Made by a program: the position numbers and the translations under genes. Source: Porphyromonadaceae bacterium UBA4702 (lineage in GTDB: Bacteria > Bacteroidota > Bacteroidia > Bacteroidales > Muribaculaceae). From it: a DNA stretch of 19,055 nt. Location of the stretch: assembly GCA_002404675.1 (NCBI GenBank), contig DHKE01000025.1:3815-22869 (forward strand). The letters are read 5' to 3'. Shown here piece by piece: positions 8,697 to 16,801 of this stretch (the first letter of the stretch is position 1; every line of letters starts with the position of its first letter). The notes beneath the pieces are model-generated. The model saw only the letters and a list, made by a program, of their open reading frames with translations, was not told where the DNA came from and did no database searches.

Positions 8697-9371
8697 ATGA
8701 AAAAATCATTACTTCTCACAGCAGCTGTGGCAGCAGCCACACTCTCAATGAGTGCGCAGACAGTGGTCAACAACCCTGCCAACTCCGGATACTTCGGCAT
8801 CCGCGCTTCCGGTACGCTCACTTGCCCTGGCAAAGTGGAGTTCGGCGGACACAAGACGGAGGCTTACAAGAACGGAGGCGGCTTTTCCGCAGGGCTGTTC
8901 TACCAAGCTCCCATCGTGGCCAACTTCTATGTAGAGCCGGGTGTGTCGTTCTACTACAACGCAACCGGCATGAAGGACTACGAAATTGCCGGTTACTCGG
9001 CATTCGAGCACGCTTCACTGCGTGAATCCGGTATGCTCGTCCCCGTGATGCTCGGCTACCACTTCGACTTCACTGACGACGTGAACCTTCAGGTGTTCGT
9101 CGGCCCGGAACTCCGTGTGGGCTTCAGCAGTGACAACTACATAACCACAAAGGAAGTCCTCGGCAAGAGTTTCCATTCAGCCGCTACCAACTACACCGAT
9201 GTGTTCAACCGCGTGAACTGCAACCTGCGTTTCGGCGCCGGTTTCAATCTGGCCCGCAACTACTACATCGGCATCAGTGGCGCTGTAGGCCTGACCAACA
9301 CTTCAGCCGTTGACAACGTGACCTTTCACCAGAACAGCGTGGACTTCACTATCGGCTACAACTTCCGTTGA
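8697..9371 (+). CDS. Outer-membrane beta-barrel protein, small OMP family
   Basis: A 224-residue protein with a clear Sec signal (MKKSLLLTAAVAAATLSMSA, cut before Gln21). The mature part alternates hydrophobic and polar residues in strands with aromatic ends (YFGIRASG, FSAGLFYQAP, FYVEPGVSFYYN, VPVMLGYHF, LQVFVGPELRVGFSS, CNLRFGAGFNLA, YYIGISGAVGLT) and ends VDFTIGYNFR. This is the pattern of an eight-stranded OmpA/OmpX-like or PorT-type barrel (outer membrane beta-barrel families of Bacteroidota). The end is Phe-Arg rather than a terminal Phe, which is a small deviation from the usual barrel signal. It is a single-gene unit with its own promoter and a strong terminator, which suggests independent and probably high expression. 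The substrate or partner cannot be told from the sequence. Confidence 0.82.
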   Translation: MKKSLLLTAAVAAATLSMSAQTVVNNPANSGYFGIRASGTLTCPGKVEFGGHKTEAYKNGGGFSAGLFYQAPIVANFYVEPGVSFYYNATGMKDYEIAGYSAFEHASLRESGMLVPVMLGYHFDFTDDVNLQVFVGPELRVGFSSDNYITTKEVLGKSFHSAATNYTDVFNRVNCNLRFGAGFNLARNYYIGISGAVGLTNTSAVDNVTFHQNSVDFTIGYNFR

Positions 9372-9410
9372 CATATCGCGGCTTCATGCCGCATGCATAC
9401 ACTGAACAGG

Positions 9411-9444
9411 GGGAGGCGCCGGCGACGGTCGCCCCTCCCTTTTT
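9411..9444 (+). terminator. Intrinsic terminator after the outer-membrane protein gene
   Basis: GGGAGG (9411-9416) pairs with CCTCCC (9434-9439), and inner GGCGA (9421-9425) pairs with TCGCC (9429-9433) around loop CGG. This makes 11 base pairs with a 4-base bulge, followed directly by TTTTT (9440-9444). Confidence 0.88.
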
Positions 9445-9493
9445 CGTTCCAGAATTTGGGGTAAACGCAGGACAATGTGTTAAAACTCCGCTT

Positions 9494-9516
9494 AAAGGTT
9501 GGTAGTGCCAACCTTT
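9494..9516. promoter_or_regulatory. Perfect 9-bp inverted repeat upstream of malQ, candidate operator
   Basis: AAAGGTTGG, 5-base spacer TAGTG, CCAACCTTT. The arms are perfectly complementary. It ends 16 bases before the -33 element of the malQ promoter and has no T-tract typical of a terminator on the + strand. Position suits a regulator binding site, but an RNA hairpin at the end of an upstream transcript is also possible. Confidence 0.45.
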
Positions 9517-9532
9517 CGAGGTGGAGGGGGCT

Positions 9533-9564
9533 GTTGCAGCATACGGCGGAAATGACTAACTTTG
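9533..9564 (+). promoter_or_regulatory. Bacteroidota-type promoter for malQ and the nitroreductase gene
   Basis: GTTG (9533-9536), 20 bases, then TAACTTTG (9557-9564), matching TAnnTTTG exactly. The same 8-base -7 element is used by the outer-membrane protein gene. The expected leader before the ATG at 9629 is close to 58 bases. Confidence 0.7.
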
Positions 9565-9628
9565 CATATGGTCTTGCCGTGGCGCGGCTGCGCAGCGGCA
9601 GGGGCGCAACCCTCAACATGACTCTTGC

Positions 9629-12310
9629 ATGAAAATCACTTTCAACATCAATTACAGCACCCGCTGGGGAGAGACGCTGCACATCTGCGGCGAGCTGCCA
9701 GCGTTGGGCGGCGGCGATGACCGCCTTGCCCCGGCTATGAAGATGGTCGGCCCGGCTATGTGGCAGCTGACTGTGGATGCCGACGAGGTGCCTGAAACTT
9801 CCTCCTACAGATACATTGTTAAGCCCGAGCAGGGCGCGTGGCGGCTCGAATGGGGCGATGCGCACATATTGCGCCGCTGCCCCGGGGCTATGGAATACCG
9901 CCTGTATGACTGCTGGCAGGACCAGCCGCTCGACAAGCCGTACTATTCGTCGGCTTTCGTAGACGGAATACTGCGCCGCAGCTGCAAGGACCAGCCGCTT
10001 CGTCCTGTGCCGGGGATGCTGACTGTGCACGTGTCCGCGCCGATGATTGCCCCCGGGGAGAGGCTCGCCATGGCGGGCAGCATACCTGCTCTCGGCAACT
10101 GGGACCCGCGCCAGGCGTTGCAGCTCAACGATGCGCACTACCCGGTGTGGGAGGCGCAGATACCCCTGTCGGCGTTGCGCTCGTCGTTTGAATACAAGTT
10201 CCTCATCACAAGTCGCGACAACCCCGGCGAGGCCGGGTGGGAGGTCATTGGCAACCGCTCATTCGGCATTTCCGTTGAGGGTTGCGAGGACTGCTGCATG
10301 GTGCTTGACGGACTGCGGTTTGCCACTCCGCGCAGCGACTGGCGCGGCGCCGGCACGGCAATACCGGTCTTCTCGCTGCGCTCCGAAGCCGACTTCGGGG
10401 CAGGGGATTTCGCCGACATCCGCCTGATGGTGGACTGGTGCGTGCGCACTGGGCAGAAGGTGCTTCAGCTGCTGCCTGTCAATGACACTACGATGACCCG
10501 CACGTGGGTCGACTCATACCCTTACAAGGCCAACTCGACGTTTGCCCTCCACCCGATGTATCTGCGTCTCGAGGAGGCCGGCACTCCGGACGACGAGAAG
10601 TCTCGCCGCCGCCACGAGGCTTTGCGGCGTGAGCTGAACGCCCTCCCGACGGTGGACTATGAGCGTGTCTGCAACGCCAAGGAGGAATATATGCGCGACA
10701 TCTACCGCCGCCAAGGCGCAGACACCATGGCCGGTGCGGAATACCGCCGCTTTGAGGCCGCCAACCGTGACTGGCTCACGCCTTACGCCGTGTGGTGCAC
10801 ATTGCGTGACATCAAAGGCACGGCTGACAATAACCAGTGGGGCGATATGGCGAAGTATGACGCCCAGGCCGTGGAGCAGTTTGCTGTCGGCCACGCTGCC
10901 GAGGCGGGCTATTACCGCTTCGTGCAGTTCCATCTCGACCGCCAGCTCCGTGCCGTGCGCGACTATGCCCACCAGAACGGCGTGGTGCTTAAGGGGGACA
11001 TACCTATCGGCATCAGCCGGTTCAGCGTGGATGCGTGGATGCATCCCGAGCTGTTCAACATGGACGTTTGCGCGGGTGCGCCGCCGGACGACTTCTCCGT
11101 AATGGGGCAGAACTGGGGCTTCCCGACCTACAACTGGGAGGTTATGGCACGCGACGGTTTCGCATGGTGGAAGGCGCGTCTGCGCAAGATGTCGGAATAT
11201 TTCGACGCATACCGCATTGACCATATCCTCGGCTTCTTCCGCATCTGGCAGATACCTGTGGAGGCGGAGCACGGCTTGCTGGGCTATTTCAACCCCGCGT
11301 TGCCGTACACCCCGGAGGAGATGCGCCACGGCTATGACTTCTGGATAAACCCCGACATTCATACTCGCCCCTACATCATGGAGTGGGTGCTGTCAGATTT
11401 CTTCGGCGAGCATGCCTCCGCTGCCAGGGAACGGTATCTCGAGCCGTCGGGCGAGGGACGCTACCGCTTGCGTCCCGAGGTGGACACTCAGGCTAAGGTG
11501 AGCGCACACTTCGCCGCCCTCGAGCAGACAGAGGAGAACACGCGGCTGCGCGACGGCCTGATGGGACTCATCGACGACGTGCTGTTTATCGAAGACCCGG
11601 CAGAGCGCGGCAAGTATCACCCGCGCATCTCGGCGCAGTTCACATACCAGTACCGCGCATTGAACGATTATGAGCGTCAGTGCTTTGACCGCCTGTACAA
11701 CGACTTCTTCTACCGCCGCCACGACGAGTTCTGGCGCGGCAAGGCGATGTGGAAGCTGCCGCCGCTGATAGAGTCCACCCGCATGCTGTCGTGCGCCGAG
11801 GATTTGGGCATGATACCCGGCTGTGTGCCGGACGTGATGCGCTCGCTGGAGATACTCTCGCTGGAGATACAGCGCATGCCCAAGGACACGAGCGTGGAGT
11901 TTGCCGACACATGGGCATACCCCTACTACAGCGTATGCACTACCTCTACACATGACATGTCGGGCATCCGCGCATGGTGGGAGGAGGACCGTGCGCGCTC
12001 GCAGCGGTTCTACAATGCCGTGCTGCACCAGCAGGGCGAGGCTCCGTATTTCGCCGAGCCGTGGGTATGCCGCAGCGTTGCTGATATGCACCTCGCCAGC
12101 CCGGCGATGCTCTGCATACTGCCGCTTCAGGACTGGCTTGCCGCCGATGGCGACCTGCGCCGTGAAAACCCCGCTGACGAGCAGATAAACGTGCCGGCCA
12201 ACCCGAAGCACTATTGGCGTTACCGTATGCACCTGACCGTCGAGCGGCTGCTCAGCGCGTCGCGGTTCAACGATGAACTCGCAGCACGCATCGCCGCCAG
12301 CGGCAGATGA
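9629..12310 (+). CDS. malQ: 4-alpha-glucanotransferase (amylomaltase), two CBM20 domains plus GH77
   Basis: An 893-residue cytoplasmic disproportionating enzyme that transfers maltosyl or glucosyl units between alpha-1,4-glucans. Two starch-binding CBM20-like domains come first: about 1-110 (FNINYSTRWGETLHICGELPALG) and about 128-235 (VSAPMIAPGERLAMAGSIPALGNWD). The GH77 catalytic barrel starts near 245 (GAGTAIPVFSLRSEADFGAGDF). Expected catalytic residues are Asp531 in YRIDHILGF (nucleophile), Glu724 in CAEDLGMIP (acid/base) and Asp776 in STHDMSG. The long segment between Asp531 and Glu724 is the inserted region that marks the plant DPE2-like form, as opposed to the roughly 500-residue bacterial MalQ. 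No signal peptide is seen, so it acts on imported maltodextrin or glycogen. The nitroreductase gene follows after 32 bases. Identity is sure; preference for DPE2-like chemistry is an inference from architecture. Confidence 0.95.
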   Translation: MKITFNINYSTRWGETLHICGELPALGGGDDRLAPAMKMVGPAMWQLTVDADEVPETSSYRYIVKPEQGAWRLEWGDAHILRRCPGAMEYRLYDCWQDQPLDKPYYSSAFVDGILRRSCKDQPLRPVPGMLTVHVSAPMIAPGERLAMAGSIPALGNWDPRQALQLNDAHYPVWEAQIPLSALRSSFEYKFLITSRDNPGEAGWEVIGNRSFGISVEGCEDCCMVLDGLRFATPRSDWRGAGTAIPVFSLRSEADFGAGDFADIRLMVDWCVRTGQKVLQLLPVNDTTMTRTWVDSYPYKANSTFALHPMYLRLEEAGTPDDEKSRRRHEALRRELNALPTVDYERVCNAKEEYMRDIYRRQGADTMAGAEYRRFEAANRDWLTPYAVWCTLRDIKGTADNNQWGDMAKYDAQAVEQFAVGHAAEAGYYRFVQFHLDRQLRAVRDYAHQNGVVLKGDIPIGISRFSVDAWMHPELFNMDVCAGAPPDDFSVMGQNWGFPTYNWEVMARDGFAWWKARLRKMSEYFDAYRIDHILGFFRIWQIPVEAEHGLLGYFNPALPYTPEEMRHGYDFWINPDIHTRPYIMEWVLSDFFGEHASAARERYLEPSGEGRYRLRPEVDTQAKVSAHFAALEQTEENTRLRDGLMGLIDDVLFIEDPAERGKYHPRISAQFTYQYRALNDYERQCFDRLYNDFFYRRHDEFWRGKAMWKLPPLIESTRMLSCAEDLGMIPGCVPDVMRSLEILSLEIQRMPKDTSVEFADTWAYPYYSVCTTSTHDMSGIRAWWEEDRARSQRFYNAVLHQQGEAPYFAEPWVCRSVADMHLASPAMLCILPLQDWLAADGDLRRENPADEQINVPANPKHYWRYRMHLTVERLLSASRFNDELAARIAASGR

Positions 12311-12342
12311 ACTGACGAACACAAATAACAACTGAAAATACA

Positions 12343-13083
12343 ATGAGTTACTTCACTGACCGGCGCAGTGTGCGCCGTTTCCAGGACAAGCCTATAGAGG
12401 CGCAGCTGCTGCGCTCGATAGTGGCACAGGCTGTCAAAGCGCCTACCACCGGCAATATGCAGCTGTACAGCATCATAGTCTCGCGAAAGGGGAAGAACCG
12501 CAAGCCTCTCGAGGCTCTGCATTTCAACCAGCCGGCAGCCACCGGCGCGGACGTGCTGCTGACGGTATGCGCCGATTTCGACCGCTTCTCGCGCTGGTGC
12601 GAGGTGAGCAATGCCGCCCCGGGCTACGACAATTTCCTGTCGCTGACTTCCGCCATGGCAGACGCGCTGATAGTGGCGCAGCAGATAGTAACCGTGGCAG
12701 AGATGAACGGTCTCGGGACATGTTATCTGGGGACTGTCACCTACAATGCCGCCGAGATAGCCGAGGCACTGCGCCTGCCGCGCCTCACCATGCCTGTCGC
12801 GTGCATCGCCTTGGGATACCCCGACGGCGAGGGCGAGGAGACGGAACGCCTCGACGTGGACGCGGTGCTGTATGAGGAGCGTTATCCCGAAATGTCGGAC
12901 GACGACATACGCCGCCTCTACCGCCCGAAGGACGACTACCCCGCCAACCGCAAGTTTGTCGAGGAGAACGGCAAGCAGACGCTGGCACAGGTGTTTACGG
13001 ACGTGCGCTACACGCGCGAGATGAACGAGCAGATGTCGCGCCGCCTCATGGACTTCCTGCGCGTGCAGGGGTTCATAGACTGA
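12343..13083 (+). CDS. Nitroreductase-family NAD(P)H-dependent FMN oxidoreductase
   Basis: A 246-residue flavoprotein of the nitroreductase superfamily (NfsA/FRP-like). The N-terminal TDRRSVRRF supplies the arginines that bind the FMN phosphate. PTTGNMQ (34-40) matches the second FMN-contact motif, and MNGLGTCYLGT (about 120-130) is the typical glycine-rich segment near the flavin. IALGYPDGEGEE and a helical C-terminus with YxxR-type sequence complete the fold. Such enzymes reduce nitroaromatics, quinones or flavins using NAD(P)H; the natural substrate is not visible here. It follows malQ after an A-rich gap of 32 bases without a promoter match, so the two are probably co-transcribed, although no functional link is obvious. 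It is followed by a long hairpin. Confidence 0.9.
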   Translation: MSYFTDRRSVRRFQDKPIEAQLLRSIVAQAVKAPTTGNMQLYSIIVSRKGKNRKPLEALHFNQPAATGADVLLTVCADFDRFSRWCEVSNAAPGYDNFLSLTSAMADALIVAQQIVTVAEMNGLGTCYLGTVTYNAAEIAEALRLPRLTMPVACIALGYPDGEGEETERLDVDAVLYEERYPEMSDDDIRRLYRPKDDYPANRKFVEENGKQTLAQVFTDVRYTREMNEQMSRRLMDFLRVQGFID

Positions 13084-13103
13084 CGCACAGCCGGTATAAA
13101 AAA

Positions 13104-13138
13104 GCATAAAACGGACATCCGCAGGGTGTCCGTTATGC
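13104..13138. terminator. Terminator-like hairpin between the nitroreductase gene and tig
   Basis: GCATAA (13104-13109) pairs with TTATGC (13133-13138), CGGACA (13112-13117) with TGTCCG (13127-13132), and TCC with GGG (one T-G wobble) around loop GCA. This is 15 pairs with a 2-base bulge. The T-tract is on the minus strand (six A at 13098-13103), so it is strongest for minus-strand transcription, but the stem also ends the malQ-nitroreductase unit. Confidence 0.6.
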
Positions 13139-13154
13139 GTTTATGACGCTGGTG

Positions 13155-13186
13155 CTTGCGGTTGAGGAGGATTTTTTGTAATTTCG
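13155..13186 (+). promoter_or_regulatory. Promoter for tig (and probably clpP-clpX)
   Basis: CTTG (13155-13158), 20 bases, then TAATTTCG (13179-13186), one base from the TAnnTTTG consensus. The 14 bases TTTGTAATTTCGCG at 13175-13188 recur exactly in the rho promoter. The leader to the ATG at 13274 is about 80 bases. Confidence 0.6.
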
Positions 13187-13273
13187 CGTGCCGAATTGCT
13201 GCCGGTTGCCCGAGGGGTGCCCGGAGCAGCGGCATACCAATACAGAAATAACCAACAAAATACATATCAGAAA

Positions 13274-14641
13274 ATGAATGTAAACTATGACAAGCTGGGC
13301 GAAGTAGAAGGAAAAATCGCCATCACGCTTGAAGAGAACGACTACACCGACAAGGTCAAGAAGCAGATCAAGACTCTGGTGCGCACACAGAGCATCCCCG
13401 GCTTCCGCCCCGGACACGCCCCCGTGGCACTGATTGAGAAGAAGTTCGGCACATCGGTGAAATACGAGGTCATCAACAAGGAGGTCAGCGATGCCCTCTT
13501 CAACTATATCAGCGAGAACAAGCTGCGTGTGCTGGGCAACCCGGTGCCTGTGCGCAACGACGATTTCAACATCGAGGCCAAGGACTTCACATTCGAGTTT
13601 GAGGTAGGCCTTGCTCCTGAAATCAAGCCTGTCATCAACGCCGACCTGCACATACCGTACTACAAGATACAGGTGACTGACCAGATGATCGAGGAGCAGA
13701 GCACTGCAATGCGCCGCCGCATGGGCGAGCAGAAAGAGGGTGACACTGCCACCGAGGACGCTGTGGTATATGGCACTATCATCGAGCTGGGCGAGGACGG
13801 CAACGCCCTCGAAGGCGGCATCGTCAACGAGCGCGGCATCGTCGCTCCCAAGTACTTCAAGGACGAGGAGCAGACCAAGCTGTTCGCCGGCGTGCACGTA
13901 GGTGACAAGCTCGTGTTCAACCCTTCCAAGACTTGCGAGAACAACCCCTCGGAGATGGCTTCGATGCTCGGCATCGACAAGGAGGCTGCAGACAAGCACA
14001 CGGGCGACTTCTCATTTGAAGTTACCAAGATAATGGTGCTTGAGCCCGCAGAACTCGGTCAGGATTACTATGACAAGGTGTTCGGCGCAGACAAGGTGCA
14101 CGACGAGAAGGAATACCACGACGCTATGCGCGACATGATAGCCGGCCAGCTCGTGGCTGACTCCAACTACCGCTTCAGCATCGACGCCCGCGAGGTTATC
14201 GAGAAGGCTGTCGGCGAAATCGTGCTGCCGGAGCGCATCCTCAAGGAGTACCTCAAAATGGAGAACAAGAACGTCAATGACGACAACGTGGACGCAGCAT
14301 ACGCCGAGGCTGTCGGCGGCCTGAAATGGCAGCTCATCGCTGACAAGTTTGCCGAGGAGAAGCAGCTCAAGGTGACAGAGGAGGACATGAAGAACGTGGC
14401 AGGCCTGATGGCTCGCAACGAGTTCGCCAAATACGGCATGACCCAGATCCCCGACGACGTGATCGAGAAATACGCCAAGCAGCTCCTCGACGACGAGAAG
14501 GTGCGCCGCCGCATCGCCAACGAGACATTCGAGATGCAGGTGTTCAAGGCTATCCACGACACAGTGGCCCTCGACGAGAAGGAAGTCAGCGTAGAGGACT
14601 TCAACAAGCTCTTTGACGTGGCAGAAGTGACCAAGGAGTAA
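13274..14641 (+). CDS. tig: Trigger factor, ribosome-associated chaperone
   Basis: A 455-residue ribosome-bound chaperone that shields nascent chains. The ribosome-docking signature GFRPGHAP (43-50, family pattern GFRxGxxP) sits in the N-terminal domain, followed by VALIEKKFG. The middle part (about 150-240) corresponds to the FKBP-type domain, here divergent (VVYGTIIELGEDGNALEGG). The C-terminal helical arm domain includes IVLPERILKEYL and runs to the acidic end. The frame is open further upstream, to 13196, but the first ATG at 13274 gives a start aligned with the family, and the upstream extension MLPVARG... has no homology that I recognise. An A-rich leader precedes it. It heads the conserved tig-clpP-clpX unit, linking folding of new proteins with their degradation. 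Confidence 0.95.
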   Translation: MNVNYDKLGEVEGKIAITLEENDYTDKVKKQIKTLVRTQSIPGFRPGHAPVALIEKKFGTSVKYEVINKEVSDALFNYISENKLRVLGNPVPVRNDDFNIEAKDFTFEFEVGLAPEIKPVINADLHIPYYKIQVTDQMIEEQSTAMRRRMGEQKEGDTATEDAVVYGTIIELGEDGNALEGGIVNERGIVAPKYFKDEEQTKLFAGVHVGDKLVFNPSKTCENNPSEMASMLGIDKEAADKHTGDFSFEVTKIMVLEPAELGQDYYDKVFGADKVHDEKEYHDAMRDMIAGQLVADSNYRFSIDAREVIEKAVGEIVLPERILKEYLKMENKNVNDDNVDAAYAEAVGGLKWQLIADKFAEEKQLKVTEEDMKNVAGLMARNEFAKYGMTQIPDDVIEKYAKQLLDDEKVRRRIANETFEMQVFKAIHDTVALDEKEVSVEDFNKLFDVAEVTKE

Positions 14642-14672
14642 TCCGCGTCATGCCATAAACATATACGACTGA

Positions 14673-14714
14673 CCCCCCGAGCGGACACTCTGCAGCAGCC
14701 GTCCGCTGGGGGGG
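14673..14714 (+). ncRNA. Strong RNA hairpin between tig and clpP
   Basis: CCCCCC-G-AGCGGAC (14673-14686) pairs with GTCCGCT-GGGGGG (14701-14713) around a 14-base loop, leaving one bulged G. A second stem follows (GCGGCA 14714-14719 with TGCCGC 14736-14741). Only TTTT within the second loop follows, so this is not a classic terminator. It may be an attenuator, processing site or stabiliser that sets clpP-clpX level relative to tig. The type given is for an RNA structure; there is no evidence of a separate transcript. Confidence 0.5.
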
Positions 14715-14779
14715 CGGCATTTTCGGCACGGCATTTGCCGCAACCGCGCACCATAACATCCAACTATAAAACAGACACG

Positions 14780-15499
14780 ATGAGAGACGATTTCAGCAAG
14801 TACGCCGCATCGAGCGGCATCAGCTCGACCACACTCGACGCTTACCGCAACTATGTCGGCACACAGGCACAAGGCATGACAACAGTGCCTCGCGCCGATT
14901 ACATCAACCCTTACATACTCGAGGAACGCCAGCTCAACGTGGCGCAGATGGACGTGTTCTCGCGCCTCATGATGGACCGCATCATATTCCTCGGCACACA
15001 GGTGACCGACCAGTCTGCCAACATCATTCAGGCGCAGCTGCTCTACCTCGACTCCGTTGACCCCGAGAAGGACATCTCGATCTACATCAACTCTCCCGGC
15101 GGAAGCGTGTATGCCGGCCTGGGCATATACGACACCATGCAGTACATCAACTCGGACGTGTCAACCATCTGCACCGGCATGGCTGCGTCGATGGCCGCCG
15201 TCCTGCTCGTGGCAGGACAGAAGGGTAAACGCTTTGCGCTGCCCCACTCGCGTGTCATGATACACCAGCCTATGGGCGGCATCCAGGGCCAGGCCTCCGA
15301 CATCGAGATTACCGCCCGCGAGATACTCAAACTCAAGGAGGAACTCTACCGCATCATCTCCGACCATTCAGGCCAGCCCTTCGAGAAGGTCGAGGCTGAC
15401 TCTGACCGCGACTACTGGATGATAGCCGCCGAGGCGGAGCAGTACGGCATGATTGACAAGGTGCTCGCCAACCCCTCACGCAATAACGACAAGAAATAA
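14780..15499 (+). CDS. clpP: ATP-dependent Clp protease proteolytic subunit ClpP
   Basis: A 239-residue serine peptidase that forms the barrel-shaped chamber of the Clp protease. The catalytic triad is visible: Ser137 in GMAASMA, His162 in MIHQPMGG, and Asp211 in [23 protein letters not shown] is the typical oxyanion and substrate-strand region. The N-terminus is about 30 residues longer than mature E. coli ClpP and could be a propeptide; the ATG at 14780 is chosen over weaker upstream starts because it gives [11 protein letters not shown] after an A-rich leader. The stop codon overlaps the clpX start by one base (TAATG), so translation of the two subunits is coupled. It works with ClpX in targeted protein degradation. 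Confidence 0.97.
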   Translation: MRDDFSKYAASSGISSTTLDAYRNYVGTQAQGMTTVPRADYINPYILEERQLNVAQMDVFSRLMMDRIIFLGTQVTDQSANIIQAQLLYLDSVDPEKDISIYINSPGGSVYAGLGIYDTMQYINSDVSTICTGMAASMAAVLLVAGQKGKRFALPHSRVMIHQPMGGIQGQASDIEITAREILKLKEELYRIISDHSGQPFEKVEADSDRDYWMIAAEAEQYGMIDKVLANPSRNNDKK

Positions 15500-16743
15500 T
15501 GGCAAAGAAGCTGAAATGCTCCATGTGCGGCTCTGAGAGCTCGCCCGAAAACCATGTCATAGAGATTGTCCCCGGGCTGAACTTCTGCGAGAACTGCATC
15601 AACATGATTGACACTGCCCGCCAGTCTGACGTGGCATCGCGCAGCAAGGGGAAGAAGTCCACGGAGAGGCACGTGATACCGCCGCCTCAGGAAATCAAGG
15701 CGTTCCTCGACCAGTATGTCATCGGCCAGGACAACGCCAAGAAATACCTGTCGGTGGCTGTCTACAACCATTACAAGCGTCTTGACGACAATGCCGCCAA
15801 AGGCTCGGACAAGGACAGCGACCCCGATGTGGAAATCGAAAAGTCGAACATTCTGCTCGTCGGCCCTACGGGTACGGGCAAGACGCTGCTTGCCAAGTCG
15901 ATAGCGCGTCTGCTCGACGTGCCGTTCACCATCGTGGACGCGACAGTGCTGACAGAGGCCGGATATGTGGGCGAGGACATCGAGTCGCTGCTCACACGCC
16001 TGCTTCAGGCGTGTGACTATGACGTGGCAAAGGCCGAGAAGGGCATCATATTCATCGACGAGATAGACAAGATAGCCCGCAAGAGCGACAACCCCTCGAT
16101 AACCCGCGACGTGAGCGGCGAGGGCGTGCAGCAAGGTCTGCTCAAGCTGCTGGAAGGCACTGTAGCCCTCGTGCCGCCAAACGGCGGGCGCAAGCACCCG
16201 GAGCAGAAGCTCATCGCCGTTGACACGCGCAACATCCTGTTCATCTGCGGAGGCGCGTTTGACGGCATCGAGCGCAAAATTGCCGCTCGCCTCAACACCC
16301 GCGTTGTCGGCTACGGCAAGGACGAGGTGTCACGCAAACGCCACCGCGAGAACCTGATGCGCTACGTGCAGCCGATGGATCTCAAGAGCTTCGGCCTAAT
16401 CCCCGAAATCGTAGGCCGCCTGCCCATACTCACCAGTCTCGAGCCGCTTGACCGCGACGCGCTCCGCCGCATCCTGACCGAGCCGAAGAACGCCATTGTG
16501 CGCCAGTACAAGAAGTTGTTCCGCATCGACGGCACGGAACTGGAATTTACCCCCGACGCGCTCGACCGCATAGTAGATACCGCGCTCGAGTACAAGCTCG
16601 GGGCACGCGGGCTGCGCTCTATAGTCGAGACGGTGATGGTAGATGCCATGTTCGAGATACCGACGGAAAAGCCGGAGAAATTCACCGTCGATGCGGCATA
16701 CGTAGAGAAGCAGCTTGCCAAAGCCCATTTCGGCGAACTCTGA
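15499..16743 (+). CDS. clpX: ATP-dependent unfoldase ClpX
   Basis: A 414-residue AAA+ unfoldase that feeds tagged proteins into ClpP. The zinc-binding N-terminal domain uses Cys7, Cys10, Cys30 and Cys33. The AAA+ module contains Walker A GPTGTGKT (122-129), pore-1 loop GYVG (155-158), Walker B IIFIDEID (Asp187, Glu188), the RKH pore loop in GGRKHPEQ, and sensor 2 in GARGLRS. The IGF-type ClpP-docking loop position reads within the segment [16 protein letters not shown] to VGYGKDE; a canonical IGF tripeptide is not obvious there, as in some non-proteobacterial ClpX. The length is normal. The ATG overlaps the clpP stop by one base. An intrinsic terminator closes the unit 27 bases downstream. 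Confidence 0.97.
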   Translation: MAKKLKCSMCGSESSPENHVIEIVPGLNFCENCINMIDTARQSDVASRSKGKKSTERHVIPPPQEIKAFLDQYVIGQDNAKKYLSVAVYNHYKRLDDNAAKGSDKDSDPDVEIEKSNILLVGPTGTGKTLLAKSIARLLDVPFTIVDATVLTEAGYVGEDIESLLTRLLQACDYDVAKAEKGIIFIDEIDKIARKSDNPSITRDVSGEGVQQGLLKLLEGTVALVPPNGGRKHPEQKLIAVDTRNILFICGGAFDGIERKIAARLNTRVVGYGKDEVSRKRHRENLMRYVQPMDLKSFGLIPEIVGRLPILTSLEPLDRDALRRILTEPKNAIVRQYKKLFRIDGTELEFTPDALDRIVDTALEYKLGARGLRSIVETVMVDAMFEIPTEKPEKFTVDAAYVEKQLAKAHFGEL

Positions 16744-16769
16744 CAAGCATTTTTGACTCAATATAAGGA

Positions 16770-16801
16770 GAGACATCCCTCATTGCGGATGCCTCTTTTT
16801 T
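16770..16801 (+). terminator. Intrinsic terminator after clpX
   Basis: GAGACATCC (16770-16778) pairs with GGATGCCTC (16787-16795) with one A-C mismatch, around an 8-base loop, followed by TTTTTT (16796-16801). It ends the tig-clpP-clpX unit. Confidence 0.88.

Noticed and set aside
13196..13273. Upstream extension of tig
   Set aside because: It starts without ATG, its sequence does not resemble trigger factor, and it lies in the predicted untranslated leader close to the promoter.
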